Below are positions 1-8,637 of a stretch of DNA of 64,000 nt, piece after piece (the first letter of the stretch is position 1; each line of letters opens with the position of its first letter). The stretch is taken from the NCBI GenBank assembly GCA_010672825.2, contig JAAHFU020000002.1:1-64000 (forward strand). Reading direction: 5' to 3'. The notes beneath the pieces are model-generated. The model searched no databases. It saw only the letters and a program-made list of their open reading frames with translations, and was not told the origin of the DNA. The position numbers and the translations under genes are program-made. The stretch is from Leptolyngbya sp. SIO1E4 (GTDB lineage: Bacteria > Cyanobacteriota > Cyanobacteriia > Phormidesmidales > Phormidesmidaceae).

Positions 1-221
1 AAAAAATCCTCGGCCTGAAGGGACGAGGATTGCTATCAGGGTGCATCTACCACTCCCCTGTTCTTTGCAATGGTCTGTTATTCCGGATAACTTGATGCAG
101 TCTTTAAATTGCTGATAACAGCTTGATAGAACCTTTAAAGACATACGAAGCTCTCTGCAGATGCCTTTCCTCAGGAACTGCTATGAAACATTTGTCGTGG
201 TGCCTGGAAGGGATTTTAGGC

Positions 222-254
222 AAAAAAAATCCTCGGCCTGAAGGGACGAGGATT
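222..254 (-). terminator. intrinsic terminator, copy 2
   Basis: The inverted repeat AATCCTCG/CGAGGATT (228-254) is followed on the minus strand by eight Ts (222-229). It lies about 130 bp past the end of the DUF2283 remnant. The same structure occurs at 1-31, where the T-run is cut by the window edge. Confidence 0.65.
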
Positions 255-362
255 GCTATCAGGGTGCATCTACCACTCCCCTGTTCTTTGCAATGGCCTA
301 TTATTCCGGATAGCTTGATGCAGTCTTTAAATTGCTGATAACAGCTTGATAGAACCTTTAAA
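222..362 (-). ncRNA. candidate small RNA, one of two tandem copies
   Basis: Read on the minus strand, each repeat unit holds a CAGGG/CCCTG stem, then a long GC-rich hairpin (stem AATCCTCG with one inner mismatch) and then a run of eight Ts (222-229). That is the layout of a short transcript with an intrinsic terminator. The first copy (1-139) has the same layout. No promoter could be recognised with certainty. The alternative is that copy 2 is simply the terminator of the broken gene just upstream (382-689) and was later duplicated. Confidence 0.3.
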
Positions 363-381
363 TATCTAGTTTGAAGCCTCT

Positions 382-689
382 TTAGATTAAGGGCAAGACG
401 ATCGCCTTGGATATGTCTTCATCTGCAATATCTTGCGGTCGAAGATCGCCTTTTGAGTCAAGAGCTATTGATTTGGGCGTCAACATCTCTGTTGGTAAGT
501 TGATCTCAATTGCATTGGAATTCGCGGTTTGGCTATCGTGTTCGAATATTGACCGTGATCTTCTTAGACGATGATTAAACTATCGTTAATAACTTCAGAT
601 TCAGTGCTAAGGCGATCGCTGATGTCAATTTAGAGAGTATCTGTATTAGGAAAGTAGCTCAGCTCGAGTATAGGTTTAAATGCACTCAT
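382..689 (-). pseudogene. broken DUF2283-family gene
   Basis: From an ATG at 687-689 the minus strand reads MSAFKPILELSYFPNTDTL, then a TAA (630-632), IDISDRLSTESEVINDSLII V, a second TAA (564-566), EDHG, and then a shift of frame near 545-553 into SIFEHDSQ. It continues open for more than 50 codons to a TAA at 382-384. The pattern of Y-x-P-x-x-D-x-L-[Y]-I-x-[IL]-S-x-x-x-S-x-E-S-E followed by an IEHAS-like segment is that of the small DUF2283 proteins, whose function is not known. Both stops replace positions normally held by Tyr or Asp. Two nonsense changes plus one frameshift mean the gene is dead. DUF2283 genes often pair with a DUF4258 gene; none is visible here. Confidence 0.65.
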
Positions 690-703
690 TCATATCACCT
701 AAG

Positions 704-730
704 TGCCAGGGTTTATTGAAAACCCTGGCA
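704..730 (-). terminator. hairpin between clpB and the DUF2283 remnant
   Basis: TGCCAGGGTTT (704-714) pairs perfectly with AAACCCTGGCA (720-730). It lies 18 bp past the clpB stop on the minus strand. There is no T-run after it, so it is either a weak terminator or a stabilising 3' end structure. Confidence 0.5.
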
Positions 731-748
731 TCTTTGACTCCTCATCGA

Positions 749-3367
749 CTATACCGTTGCGAGTTCGGGGGCTAGGCGCTTAAAGACCAAACGCTCGTTC
801 TCCACATCAGCATAGATGCGATCTCCGTTCTGAAATTCGCCCCGTAAGATGCCCTTCGCGATGGGGGTTTCTAGTTCCTTCTGAATGGCTCGCTTCAGTG
901 GACGAGCCCCATAGACAGGGTCGAAGCCTACGTGAGCCACCCAGTCTAGTGCCTCATCAGAGAGGGTGAGAGACATCTTGCGGTCAGAGAGGCGTTGTTC
1001 CAGCCGTTGGATCTGTAGCTTCACGATTTCCCGTAGCTGCTCTTGGCGCAGGCTGTGGAAGATAATTAGCTCATCGACCCGGTTGAGGAATTCAGGGCGG
1101 AAATGAGAGCGCATGGCATCCATGACGCGATCGCGCATGAGGTCGTACTTTTCATCATCCCCCGCCACATCCAGAATGTACTGGGAGCCGATATTGCTAG
1201 TCATGATCACCACCGCATTGCGGAAATCCACCGTACGCCCTTGAGAATCGGTCAGGCGACCATCATCCAGGATTTGCAGCATGATGTTGAACACATCCGG
1301 GTGAGCTTTCTCGATTTCATCGAAGAGGATGACCGCATAAGGTCGACGACGAACGGCTTCTGTAAGCTGGCCCCCCTCCTCAAAGCCCACATATCCAGGC
1401 GGTGCCCCAATCAGGCGAGCAACGGCGTGCTTTTCCATGTATTCCGACATGTCAATACGGACGATCGCCTCTTCCGTATCAAACATGTAAGACGCCAGCG
1501 CCTTGGCCAGTTCCGTCTTACCGACCCCAGTAGGGCCGAGAAAAATGAAGCTGGCGATGGGGCGATTGGGGTCAGCCAGACCAGCCCGCGATCGTTGGAT
1601 GGCATCTGCTACTGCTGTGACCGCTTCATCTTGACCAATCACCCGCTGATGTAGTTCGTCCTCCAGGTGCAGCAGTTTCTCCATTTCTGAAGCCACCAGC
1701 TTGCTAACGGGGATCCCTGTCCATTTGGAGATGATTTCGGCAATATCTTCATCAGTGACCTCTTCTCGCAGAAGCGACTGACCGCTGGTTTGAGCATTTT
1801 CCAGCTTTTCTTCAGCTGTTTCTAGTTGTCGTTGTAGGTCGGTGAGCTTGCCGTACTTGAGTTCAGCGGCTCGATTCAAATCATAGTTACGCTCCGCCTG
1901 CTGAATTTCAATATTGACGCGATCTAGTTCTTCCTTCAGCTTTTGGATGTTGTCAATCAGGTCTTTTTCGGCCTGCCATTGGGCATTGAAACTGGACTGG
2001 GTTTCCTTCAAGTTTGCCAGTTCTTTATCCAATCGCTCTAGCCGTTCTAGAGACGCCGCGTCGGTCTCGTTTTTGAGGGACAGACGCTCCATTTCAAGCT
2101 GCAGGATTTTGCGGTCGATTTCGTCCAACTCCTCAGGTTTAGAGGTGATTTCCATTTTGAGCTTGGCGGCGGCCTCATCTACCAGGTCGATCGCTTTATC
2201 GGGCAAGAAGCGATCGCTGATGTAGCGGGTTGACAGCACCGCTGCAGCAACCAGGGCATTGTCGGCAATCTTGACCCCGTGGTGGACTTCATAACGCTCC
2301 TTGAGCCCTCGCAGAATAGAAATGGTGTCTGCGATGTTGGGCTGATCCACAAATACCTGCTGAAAGCGACGCTCTAAGGCAGCATCTTTTTCCAGATACT
2401 TGCGGTACTCATCCAGGGTAGTAGCCCCAATGCAGCGGAGTTCGCCCCGCGCCAGCATCGGCTTCAGCAAGTTACCGGCATCCATCGCCCCTTGGGTCGC
2501 GCCAGCGCCGACTACCGTGTGAATCTCGTCGATGAACAGCACCCTGAGCCCGTCAGATTCCTGAACTTCTTTGAGAACGGCTTTGAGGCGTTCTTCAAAC
2601 TCACCCCGATACTTGGCACCTGCAATCAGTGCCCCCATGTCCAGGGCAATGATGCGGCGATCTCGTAGAGATTCTGGCACATCTCCGCTAATGATGCGCT
2701 GGGCGAGCCCTTCAGCAATAGCCGTTTTACCGACCCCAGGTTCCCCAATCAGCACCGGGTTGTTCTTCGTTCGCCGAGAGAGAATTTGCACCGTGCGACG
2801 AATCTCATCGTCTCGACCAATCACAGGATCGAGCTTGCCCTGACGTGCGAGTTCGGTTAGGTCGCGGCCATATTTCTCTAAGGCTTCATACTTGCCTTCG
2901 GGGTTCTGATCCGTCACCTTCTGATTGCCTCGCACTTGTTCAATGAGGGTTTGTAGTTTACCTTCATTCAGGCCAAATTCTCTAAACAGGGCTTGCCCAA
3001 AGCGATCATCTTTAGCATAAGCCAGCAGCAGATGCTCGATAGAAATGTACTCATCGCCAAATTCTTTGCGATAGCCATCGGCCCGGTCTAATAGCTGATC
3101 GAGACTGTGACCTAAATACACTGACCCGCCAGAGTTGCTGATTTTAGGCTGTTTGTTGACAAATTCTGCGGTGCGATCGCGCAGATCTTGAACATTCACC
3201 TCTGCTTTGTTGAAGATGGAAGGTGCCAGCCCTTCCTGTTCTAGCAGGGCTTGCATCAAATGTTCACTCTCAATCTGCTGGTGCTTAGCTGCTTTGGCGA
3301 TCTCCGGCGTCCGGACAATGGCTTGCCATGCCTTTTCAGTAAATTGGTTTGGGTTAGTTGGCTGCAT
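749..3367 (-). CDS. clpB: ATP-dependent chaperone ClpB
   Basis: Cytoplasmic Hsp100 disaggregase that threads aggregated proteins through a hexameric pore together with DnaK. At 872 residues it has the full ClpB length. The order is the Clp N domain with two repeats (about 1-150), the first AAA+ domain (Walker A GEPGVGKT at 208-215, Walker B VLFIDEIH), the coiled-coil middle domain (about 410-530) that separates ClpB from ClpC and ClpA, and the second AAA+ domain (Walker A GPTGVGKT at 611-618, Walker [12 protein letters not shown]). No ClpP-binding IGF/L loop was noticed, in keeping with a chaperone rather than a protease partner. The ATG is preceded by GGAGGA at the right distance (3374-3381 on this strand). 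No CIRCE element was found in the 299 bp upstream; only a 10-bp tandem repeat ATCAATGGTT sits at 3469-3488. Confidence 0.97.
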   Translation of the reverse strand: MQPTNPNQFTEKAWQAIVRTPEIAKAAKHQQIESEHLMQALLEQEGLAPSIFNKAEVNVQDLRDRTAEFVNKQPKISNSGGSVYLGHSLDQLLDRADGYRKEFGDEYISIEHLLLAYAKDDRFGQALFREFGLNEGKLQTLIEQVRGNQKVTDQNPEGKYEALEKYGRDLTELARQGKLDPVIGRDDEIRRTVQILSRRTKNNPVLIGEPGVGKTAIAEGLAQRIISGDVPESLRDRRIIALDMGALIAGAKYRGEFEERLKAVLKEVQESDGLRVLFIDEIHTVVGAGATQGAMDAGNLLKPMLARGELRCIGATTLDEYRKYLEKDAALERRFQQVFVDQPNIADTISILRGLKERYEVHHGVKIADNALVAAAVLSTRYISDRFLPDKAIDLVDEAAAKLKMEITSKPEELDEIDRKILQLEMERLSLKNETDAASLERLERLDKELANLKETQSSFNAQWQAEKDLIDNIQKLKEELDRVNIEIQQAERNYDLNRAAELKYGKLTDLQRQLETAEEKLENAQTSGQSLLREEVTDEDIAEIISKWTGIPVSKLVASEMEKLLHLEDELHQRVIGQDEAVTAVADAIQRSRAGLADPNRPIASFIFLGPTGVGKTELAKALASYMFDTEEAIVRIDMSEYMEKHAVARLIGAPPGYVGFEEGGQLTEAVRRRPYAVILFDEIEKAHPDVFNIMLQILDDGRLTDSQGRTVDFRNAVVIMTSNIGSQYILDVAGDDEKYDLMRDRVMDAMRSHFRPEFLNRVDELIIFHSLRQEQLREIVKLQIQRLEQRLSDRKMSLTLSDEALDWVAHVGFDPVYGARPLKRAIQKELETPIAKGILRGEFQNGDRIYADVENERLVFKRLAPELATV

Positions 3368-3666
3368 TGACTTTCTCCTCCGGCCTGCTTAGAGAATAAC
3401 GATTTGGGTTTAGGGTTCAAATAGTTATATGGGTTAAGGATTTGGAAACTCGCGATTAGAGGGCAGACATCAATGGTTATCAATGGTTAAGCGTTAGGGA
3501 TGAACCTGCTGTCTTCTGACCTCTGATTTCCCGATTCCACTGTTCTACTATGAGGGATCCTACCGGTCTAGCAGGGTAGTAAGTCCGTATGTCTAAGGTG
3601 GCGATCGCCCTACCTTTAGGTGTAAGACGCGACGTAGAGAGTCTGGGATTATGATTCATGCTGTTT

Positions 3667-5061
3667 TTAGCAGCTGCGTCGCCAGTTGAACCAGTTTTCG
3701 GCCCAGTCGCGCCGCCATTTACCCGGTTGCCAGCGATCTCGCTCCCACTGCTGAGTCGTTTGTCGCAGAACCTCGCTGAGGCTGTGGGGCAGGGTGGGAT
3801 AGTGGCAGATGGCAGACCAAGGCACTTTTTGCACCATGAGCAACGCCAGGGTTTGGACCCACTCCGTGGCCTCAGGGCCAACACCGTGTACCCCAAGCAA
3901 TTGACCGTTGCGGTGAGCAATAAGTTTGCAAAACCCGATGGTAGAGTCTAGCCACTGTGCTTTTGGATTGTCATAAAGGGGCTGCCGATGGATCAGGAGT
4001 TCATCTTCTCGATAGCGTTGCCTGGCCTGGGGTTCTGTTAAACCCACTCGGGCCATTTCGGGCTGGGTCAGCAAGCCATAGGGAAGGGTGCAGTAATCAA
4101 TGCGGCGGCGGTTCCAGAACAGGGCATTTTCGACCGCAATGCGAGCTTCTTGCCGGGCGATCGCAACCATCCCTTCTCCCCCGAGTACTGACCCACAGGC
4201 ATAAACGCGAGGATGGCGAGTTTGCAAATATGAGTTGACCGGCAGGGGGCGATCGCGCTCCAGCAGCTTGTTGAGGGTGATCCCAGCAAGATTAGGGGTC
4301 GAGGCTGTGGCAAGGATGAGGGTTTCTGCCGTGACCGTTTCATTGGGCAGATGGAGGGTAATGGCTGAGTCGGTCGCTACGATTTCGTTTACGTCAGCCC
4401 CTAGTCGTAGCTGTGCGCTTTCTGCCTGCAACTGTGCCGTTATCCAGCGCGAGACGTCGGGGTCTTCTTGGCTTAATAAGGGGGCATTAGGGGTCAACAG
4501 AGTGACTGGGATGTCCCAGCGGCAGAGGAGTTGACAGAGCATCAGGGCGATGGGGGTGTTGCCTAAAATAGCCACAGATTGTGGCAAGCTTTCCCGCTGT
4601 AGGAAAGCTTCCGGTGTTTCATGGAGGACTGAATTCAGGCCTGGAATGGCAGGCAAACGGGGGGTACTGCCCGTAGCTAGCACCACGGCTCGGGTTGTTA
4701 AGCGGCGTGAGGATGTTTCCACCTGTAGGGGGCGATCGCTGATTAACTGCCCCGTTTCAGCAATCACATCGACCCCTTGCACCATCAGTTGTTCAGGATC
4801 CTCATTAGCCAGGACATCGGCGATTAAGGTAGCGCGTTGGATAGCCCATTGCCAGCTAGTTTTAGGGCTCTCTGGAGAGGGACATACCAGGTGAGGAGCA
4901 CGGGTTGTCCACAGGGCTCCAAGAGTTTGCAACGGCGATCGCCGTCCGTCTAGGCCGTTAAGGACTAGGGCAACCCTAGCGCCCCGTTGGATAGCCTGCT
5001 GAGCGGCTTCATATCCTTCTTGGGTGCCCCCTAAAATGACCAGATCATAGTCAACAGCCAT
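3667..5061 (-). CDS. FAD/NAD(P)-dependent oxidoreductase, disulfide-less
   Basis: Two-dinucleotide-binding flavoprotein with the fold of dihydrolipoamide dehydrogenase and mercuric reductase. What is seen: an N-terminal FAD motif of unusual form (LVILGGTQEGYEAA), the ATG motif VVLATGSTPRLP, an NAD(P)-domain strand SVAILGNTPIALML, the second FAD motif VYACGSV and a C-terminal dimerisation domain ending in YPTLPHSLSEVL. The redox-active CxxxxC that should follow the first FAD helix is missing: that stretch reads GRRSPLQTLGALW. So it cannot run the usual disulfide chemistry, and its substrate is unknown. A GTG 12 bases upstream (5073) is an alternative start; the ATG at 5061 places the FAD motif at the usual distance. 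It sits alone between a glycosyltransferase and clpB. Confidence 0.8.
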   Translation of the reverse strand: MAVDYDLVILGGTQEGYEAAQQAIQRGARVALVLNGLDGRRSPLQTLGALWTTRAPHLVCPSPESPKTSWQWAIQRATLIADVLANEDPEQLMVQGVDVIAETGQLISDRPLQVETSSRRLTTRAVVLATGSTPRLPAIPGLNSVLHETPEAFLQRESLPQSVAILGNTPIALMLCQLLCRWDIPVTLLTPNAPLLSQEDPDVSRWITAQLQAESAQLRLGADVNEIVATDSAITLHLPNETVTAETLILATASTPNLAGITLNKLLERDRPLPVNSYLQTRHPRVYACGSVLGGEGMVAIARQEARIAVENALFWNRRRIDYCTLPYGLLTQPEMARVGLTEPQARQRYREDELLIHRQPLYDNPKAQWLDSTIGFCKLIAHRNGQLLGVHGVGPEATEWVQTLALLMVQKVPWSAICHYPTLPHSLSEVLRQTTQQWERDRWQPGKWRRDWAENWFNWRRSC

Positions 5062-5124
5062 GCAAATTCCCACGCCTCGATGAACCCGTCATCGAGTGTA
5101 GCGCCTGTGGGAATTTGTCGGGGG

Positions 5125-6018
5125 TTACTGATGTTCCGCCAGCGTCGGGTTGATGGTGGGTAGACCTTGAGGGGGTAACGGTGGTGGGGTGGGTAGCATC
5201 TGCCCCCGTTGATGCTTGAGTTCCTTGACCTTCAACACAATCAGGTATTCGTAAAAGGCTTGGAGGGTGCACCAGGCAAAGCCAGCCTCCCCGTCGCGCC
5301 AGCCTCCCAGAATGAAATACATGTAAAACCAGCGTACGAGAGGGCGCAACGGCAAACGCAGGGACAGGTTTTTCAGGGCGCGGCGACGGGTGACTTCGGT
5401 GTTCCCAAAGAATAGGGTCTTCCATTCAATGCGGCCTGATTCTAACTGGTGTAAGGTTTCTTCCGCTTCATCGGTAGAGTAACGGTTGTGTTTTTCGATC
5501 CAGCGGCTGAGCCCTTTACCACAGGTGTAATGGGGGTACGTCTCTTGCAAAAAGCCCGTTGACCCTTCATAGACTTCGCGCTCAGTATGACCGTAGTCTG
5601 TAAACCAGACTTTGCCCAGCTGTAGCAGACGCAGCTGGTATCGGGGATATTGAGTGCTGTGCTTAATCCACCGCTCCATGAACATGACCCGTTCAGCCGC
5701 GTAGTAGCCGACATGTTCAGGGGCCTGAATGATGTCTAGACATTCTTGGAACAACGCCGGGGTCATCCGCTCATCTGCTTCCAAAATGTAGGCCCAGTCA
5801 TATTTGGCGGGAATGTTTTCGAGCATCCAGGTGCGCTGTTTGCCATGGCTTTCGAAGGCATGCTCAACGACGCGAACAGGATATTGAGAGGCAATTTCAA
5901 CGGTGCGATCGCGACTGCAAGAGTCCACCACGATGACGTCATCGGAGAGTAGGGCTGACTCAATACACGCAGCAATATCCAATTCTTCGTTGTAAGTCAG
6001 GATGTAAATCGAAAACAT
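5125..6018 (-). CDS. family 2 glycosyltransferase (WaaE/KdtX-like)
   Basis: GT-A fold sugar transferase of 297 residues, of the type that adds glucose to lipopolysaccharide cores or to other envelope glycans from a nucleotide sugar. The N-terminus begins directly with the nucleotide-binding strand SIYILTYNEE; VIVVDSCSRDRT follows, and YILEADERM supplies the acidic metal-binding motif. The C-terminal part (LVRWFYMYFILGGWRDGEAGF) matches the amphipathic region usual in WaaE-like enzymes and suggests peripheral membrane attachment. The acceptor cannot be told from sequence. No clear ribosome binding site precedes the ATG. The gene points towards the flavoprotein gene 63 bp away. Confidence 0.85.
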   Translation of the reverse strand: MFSIYILTYNEELDIAACIESALLSDDVIVVDSCSRDRTVEIASQYPVRVVEHAFESHGKQRTWMLENIPAKYDWAYILEADERMTPALFQECLDIIQAPEHVGYYAAERVMFMERWIKHSTQYPRYQLRLLQLGKVWFTDYGHTEREVYEGSTGFLQETYPHYTCGKGLSRWIEKHNRYSTDEAEETLHQLESGRIEWKTLFFGNTEVTRRRALKNLSLRLPLRPLVRWFYMYFILGGWRDGEAGFAWCTLQAFYEYLIVLKVKELKHQRGQMLPTPPPLPPQGLPTINPTLAEHQ

Positions 6019-6324
6019 AAAAAACGCATCTTAAAGGGACGGCGGCGAACAGCGAAGTTAATGGGCAGAGTCAGGAAGCGTTTCTAGTTAAGACACTTTC
6101 GACGGTTCCTTGTCCATATTTCTCAATTCAGTAGAAACTTCAGAACAAACGCTCCAATCAGGCTAACAATCCATAAAAACAAGCATCTTCCGTGAATCCC
6201 CCATGAATTAAGGAATCTACAGAGAAATACCGGGTTCATTCGGGGGCGCAGCTAACGTCCTGTGGTATCCCTTACCCATAATGCACTGTTCTCTAAATCA
6301 GCATCCTGCGAACCTCTGTCAACA
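6019..6324. other. intergenic region, 306 bp
   Basis: This holds the leader of the glycosyltransferase and the 3' side of the oligopeptide-binding gene. An interrupted inverted repeat, CCCCCATGAA (6198-6207) against TTCATTCGGGGG (6235-6246), could fold in transcripts coming from the binding-protein gene, but it lacks a T-run. No gene is seen. Confidence 0.5.
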
Positions 6325-8133
6325 TCATTCTTCTGCTTCGGGCTCGTTTTCGGAAGGGGTGCGTTGCCACTGGGCAATGTCCCAGGTGTTAGCGTCCCAG
6401 GGGGTCGGTTCTATCCCCGTTAAGGTTTTGCTCACCCCATTTGCGATCGCCCGATGGACAATGGGAATGACCGCTACATCTTCGGCTAATAGGGCATCCA
6501 TCTCTTGAAATAAAGCTGCCCGTTTTTCGGGATTGAATGTTTGTTTGGAGGCAGTCCACAATGCGTCGTACTCAGGGTTGCAGTAGCGGGCATTATTGGG
6601 CTTCTGCCACTGGTTAGCCTGACTAGCGATTTGATCGCAGGTCCACCAGCTTAGATAAATGGTGGGGTCGGGATGGTCATTCCCGGTGGTATAGGTTTGC
6701 ATATCTGCGTAAAAGTGATTGATGCTGTTGGTCTGGGTTGGATCAGCCGAGAAAAAATCGTCTACCCGTACCCGTTTAATCTCCACATCAATCCCAATTT
6801 GCTGGAGGCTGTCTTTTACTAATGCTTGGGTCTTTTGGCGGACTGGGTTGACTGAGGTTTGAAACAGGACTTCCATTTCTACCCCGTCGCGATCGCGGAT
6901 ACCGTTGTCATTGGTATCTACCCAACCCGCTTCATCTAACAAGGCATTGGCTTTTTCTAAGTCATATTCGTAAAGGACGGTTCCGGGATTAGCGTAAAAC
7001 TGAGGAGCAACCAGGAGCTGCCCGGTCGGGCGTCCAGTAAAGCCATAGAGTTCTTCAGTTAAGGTGTCGCGATCAATGGCGTAGGCGATCGCCTGCCGGA
7101 CGCGTCTATCACTCAGAAAGGGATGCAGCGCAGCTAAACTAGAGCGTTCTCCGGCGGGGGTTTTTGCAAACGGATTGGTTGGGTTTAGCATGATGCGCTC
7201 GACTAATCCCCCAAAAACGGTCATGACAACGCCTTTGCCCTCAGCTTGCAGTTCCTGCAGATCAGTCACTTTCACCTGCAAGTTATGGGCAAAATCAGCT
7301 TCTCCGGTCCTTAAAACTGCGCGAGCCGCGGCATAAGGAGCCATGCCACCAACCAGTTCAACCCGTTCGAAGGTTGGGGGGCGATCGCGATAGTTAGGAT
7401 TAGGCTCGTACACTATCGTTCCGGGTTGAAATGTCGCCACCTGATAGGGGCCAGTGCCCACAGGCGTCAGGTTGACAGGGGCTTCGCGGGCATCTGCACC
7501 ATTGGCGGATTCAAAAATGTGCTGGGGTAAAATCACCCCAGTTTGCCCGGTAAAAGGAATTTGCCAGGCTGCCATGACTTCTTTAAAAGTGACTTGTATC
7601 GTGTGCTCATCTATGGCTTCAACTGACTCTACTGCGTCGTAATACTGATCCGTTGCGGCTCCAACTTGAGGATTACTGACAAAGGCAAAGGTGAAGACCA
7701 CATCCTCTGCAGTGAAGGGAGTTCCATCAGACCATTGAACATCGGATCGGAGTTTCCAAGTGACAGATTTGCCATCCGGCGCAACCCCGCCATTTTCAGG
7801 GGTAGGGATCTCTGCTGCCAAAATTGGCGTCAGTTCTCCAGCTTCATCGGCAGTTGCCAGGGGTTCTAACACGATGCGCCCGGCTTCAAAGTCTTGTACC
7901 CCGGTCGCTAAATGGGGATTCAAGGTCACCGGTGCCCGGCTGTAAAGCATCCGCAGTGTTGTCTGATCCCGCTCGGCTGTCGCTGCATCTGTGACTTCAG
8001 AGGCCACAGGATCTGTAGACGATTGGCTACAGGCCCCTGCAAGCAGGGTGCAACAAACGAGTCCAGTTCCAAGTAACCAAGGGAAATATTGATGCCGACC
8101 GATCATTCTTGTGCCCATGACTACGGTTCGCAT
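6325..8133 (-). CDS. oligopeptide-type ABC substrate-binding lipoprotein (family 5)
   Basis: Periplasmic solute-binding protein of the OppA/DppA class, 602 residues, anchored as a lipoprotein: a basic N-terminus and hydrophobic stretch end in the lipobox LLAGAC with Cys35. The family core is clear: LNPHLATGVQDFEAGRIVLEPL, then WSDGTPFTAEDVVFTF, the VGTGPYQV segment and RRVRQAIAYAIDRDTL. Family members bind peptides, nickel, heme or other solutes, so the ligand is open. No permease or ATPase gene lies beside it, so it must work with subunits encoded elsewhere. A second paralogue is encoded at 11477-13165. Other in-frame ATGs at codons 6 and 10 are possible starts; AGGATAGG abuts the first. Confidence 0.92.
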   Translation of the reverse strand: MRTVVMGTRMIGRHQYFPWLLGTGLVCCTLLAGACSQSSTDPVASEVTDAATAERDQTTLRMLYSRAPVTLNPHLATGVQDFEAGRIVLEPLATADEAGELTPILAAEIPTPENGGVAPDGKSVTWKLRSDVQWSDGTPFTAEDVVFTFAFVSNPQVGAATDQYYDAVESVEAIDEHTIQVTFKEVMAAWQIPFTGQTGVILPQHIFESANGADAREAPVNLTPVGTGPYQVATFQPGTIVYEPNPNYRDRPPTFERVELVGGMAPYAAARAVLRTGEADFAHNLQVKVTDLQELQAEGKGVVMTVFGGLVERIMLNPTNPFAKTPAGERSSLAALHPFLSDRRVRQAIAYAIDRDTLTEELYGFTGRPTGQLLVAPQFYANPGTVLYEYDLEKANALLDEAGWVDTNDNGIRDRDGVEMEVLFQTSVNPVRQKTQALVKDSLQQIGIDVEIKRVRVDDFFSADPTQTNSINHFYADMQTYTTGNDHPDPTIYLSWWTCDQIASQANQWQKPNNARYCNPEYDALWTASKQTFNPEKRAALFQEMDALLAEDVAVIPIVHRAIANGVSKTLTGIEPTPWDANTWDIAQWQRTPSENEPEAEE

Positions 8134-8230
8134 CCTATCCTAGCGATTCCCTTTCTGCCTATTCCGGGCGATTCCCTTTAAAAGAACGCCAAAATTACGT
8201 ATGCGATTAACCTCGCGAAGCGGGAACATT

Positions 8231-8265
8231 AAAAATAGGTTCAAGGGGCGAACCCCCTGAACCTA
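8231..8265 (-). terminator. intrinsic terminator of the RRM gene
   Basis: TAGGTTCA and GGGG pair with CCCC and TGAACCTA around a short CGAA loop (8236-8265). On the minus strand a run of five Ts follows (8231-8235). It lies 67 bp past the stop codon of the RNA-binding protein gene. Confidence 0.85.
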
Positions 8266-8331
8266 CAGACATTCAGTCGAATTGTGCAAACCATGTGGCT
8301 GAAGTTGCAAAGGCCGCTTCAGCATTTTGGT

Positions 8332-8637
8332 TTAGTAGCTGCGAGAGTAGTTATCGCGACGACCACCGCCTCCAAAAGAGGAGTTTCTGTTATTAGTACG
8401 GGGTCTTGCTTTGTTTACCCGCATGTCGCGCCCCATCCAGGAGGCACCATCTAATGCTTCAATGGCACTCTGTTCTTCGGCTTCCGTTTCCATCTCAACA
8501 AAACCAAAGCCGCGCATGCGGCCAGTTTCACGATCAGTAGGAAGTTGGACACGCTTGACAGTACCATGCTCCGAAAAGGCTGCGGTTAGGTCTGCCTCCG
8601 TAACCTCATAGGAAAGGTTACCTACATAAATGGACAT
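8332..8637 (-). CDS. RRM-type RNA-binding protein (cyanobacterial Rbp)
   Basis: Single RNA-recognition-motif protein of 101 residues. RNP2 is IYVGNLSY at residues 3-10 and RNP1 is RGFGFVEM near residue 43, both with the aromatic residues that stack on RNA bases. A short Gly/Arg-rich tail (FGGGGRRDNYSRSY) follows. Cyanobacterial Rbp proteins of this form are often cold-induced and affect mRNA stability or localisation. Start choice is firm: GGAGACAACTT precedes the ATG. The gene is monocistronic with its own terminator (8231-8265). The long AT-rich region upstream leaves room for the long leader known for cold-induced rbp genes, but no transcription start can be assigned here. Confidence 0.95.
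   Translation of the reverse strand: MSIYVGNLSYEVTEADLTAAFSEHGTVKRVQLPTDRETGRMRGFGFVEMETEAEEQSAIEALDGASWMGRDMRVNKARPRTNNRNSSFGGGGRRDNYSRSY

Larger units (their letters stand above)
1..362. repeat. 139-bp tandem direct repeat, two copies 223 bp apart
   Basis: Positions 1-139 recur at 224-362 with only three visible substitutions; copy 1 is cut by the window edge. An unrelated 84-bp spacer (140-223) lies between them. Each copy begins with an A-run and a strong hairpin, AATCCTCG pairing with CGAGGATT (5-12 with 24-31, and 228-235 with 247-254), followed by a second weaker CAGGG/CCCTG stem. No transposase or clear open frame lies inside, and the short frame at 123-338 spans the repeat and spacer and is not credible. 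The copies may be duplicated small RNA genes or a remnant of a mobile element end. Confidence 0.9.

Noticed and set aside
1-362. CRISPR-like array
   Set aside because: Only two copies of a long 139-bp unit with an 84-bp spacer and no cas gene; not the size or number of a CRISPR.
1103-1654. Long open frame on the plus strand opposite clpB
   Set aside because: Lies fully inside the strongly supported clpB gene on the other strand; composition follows clpB codons; no family features.
3368-3666. CIRCE heat-shock element before clpB
   Set aside because: No TTAGCACTC-N9-GAGTGCTAA match, only a ten-base tandem repeat at 3469-3488.
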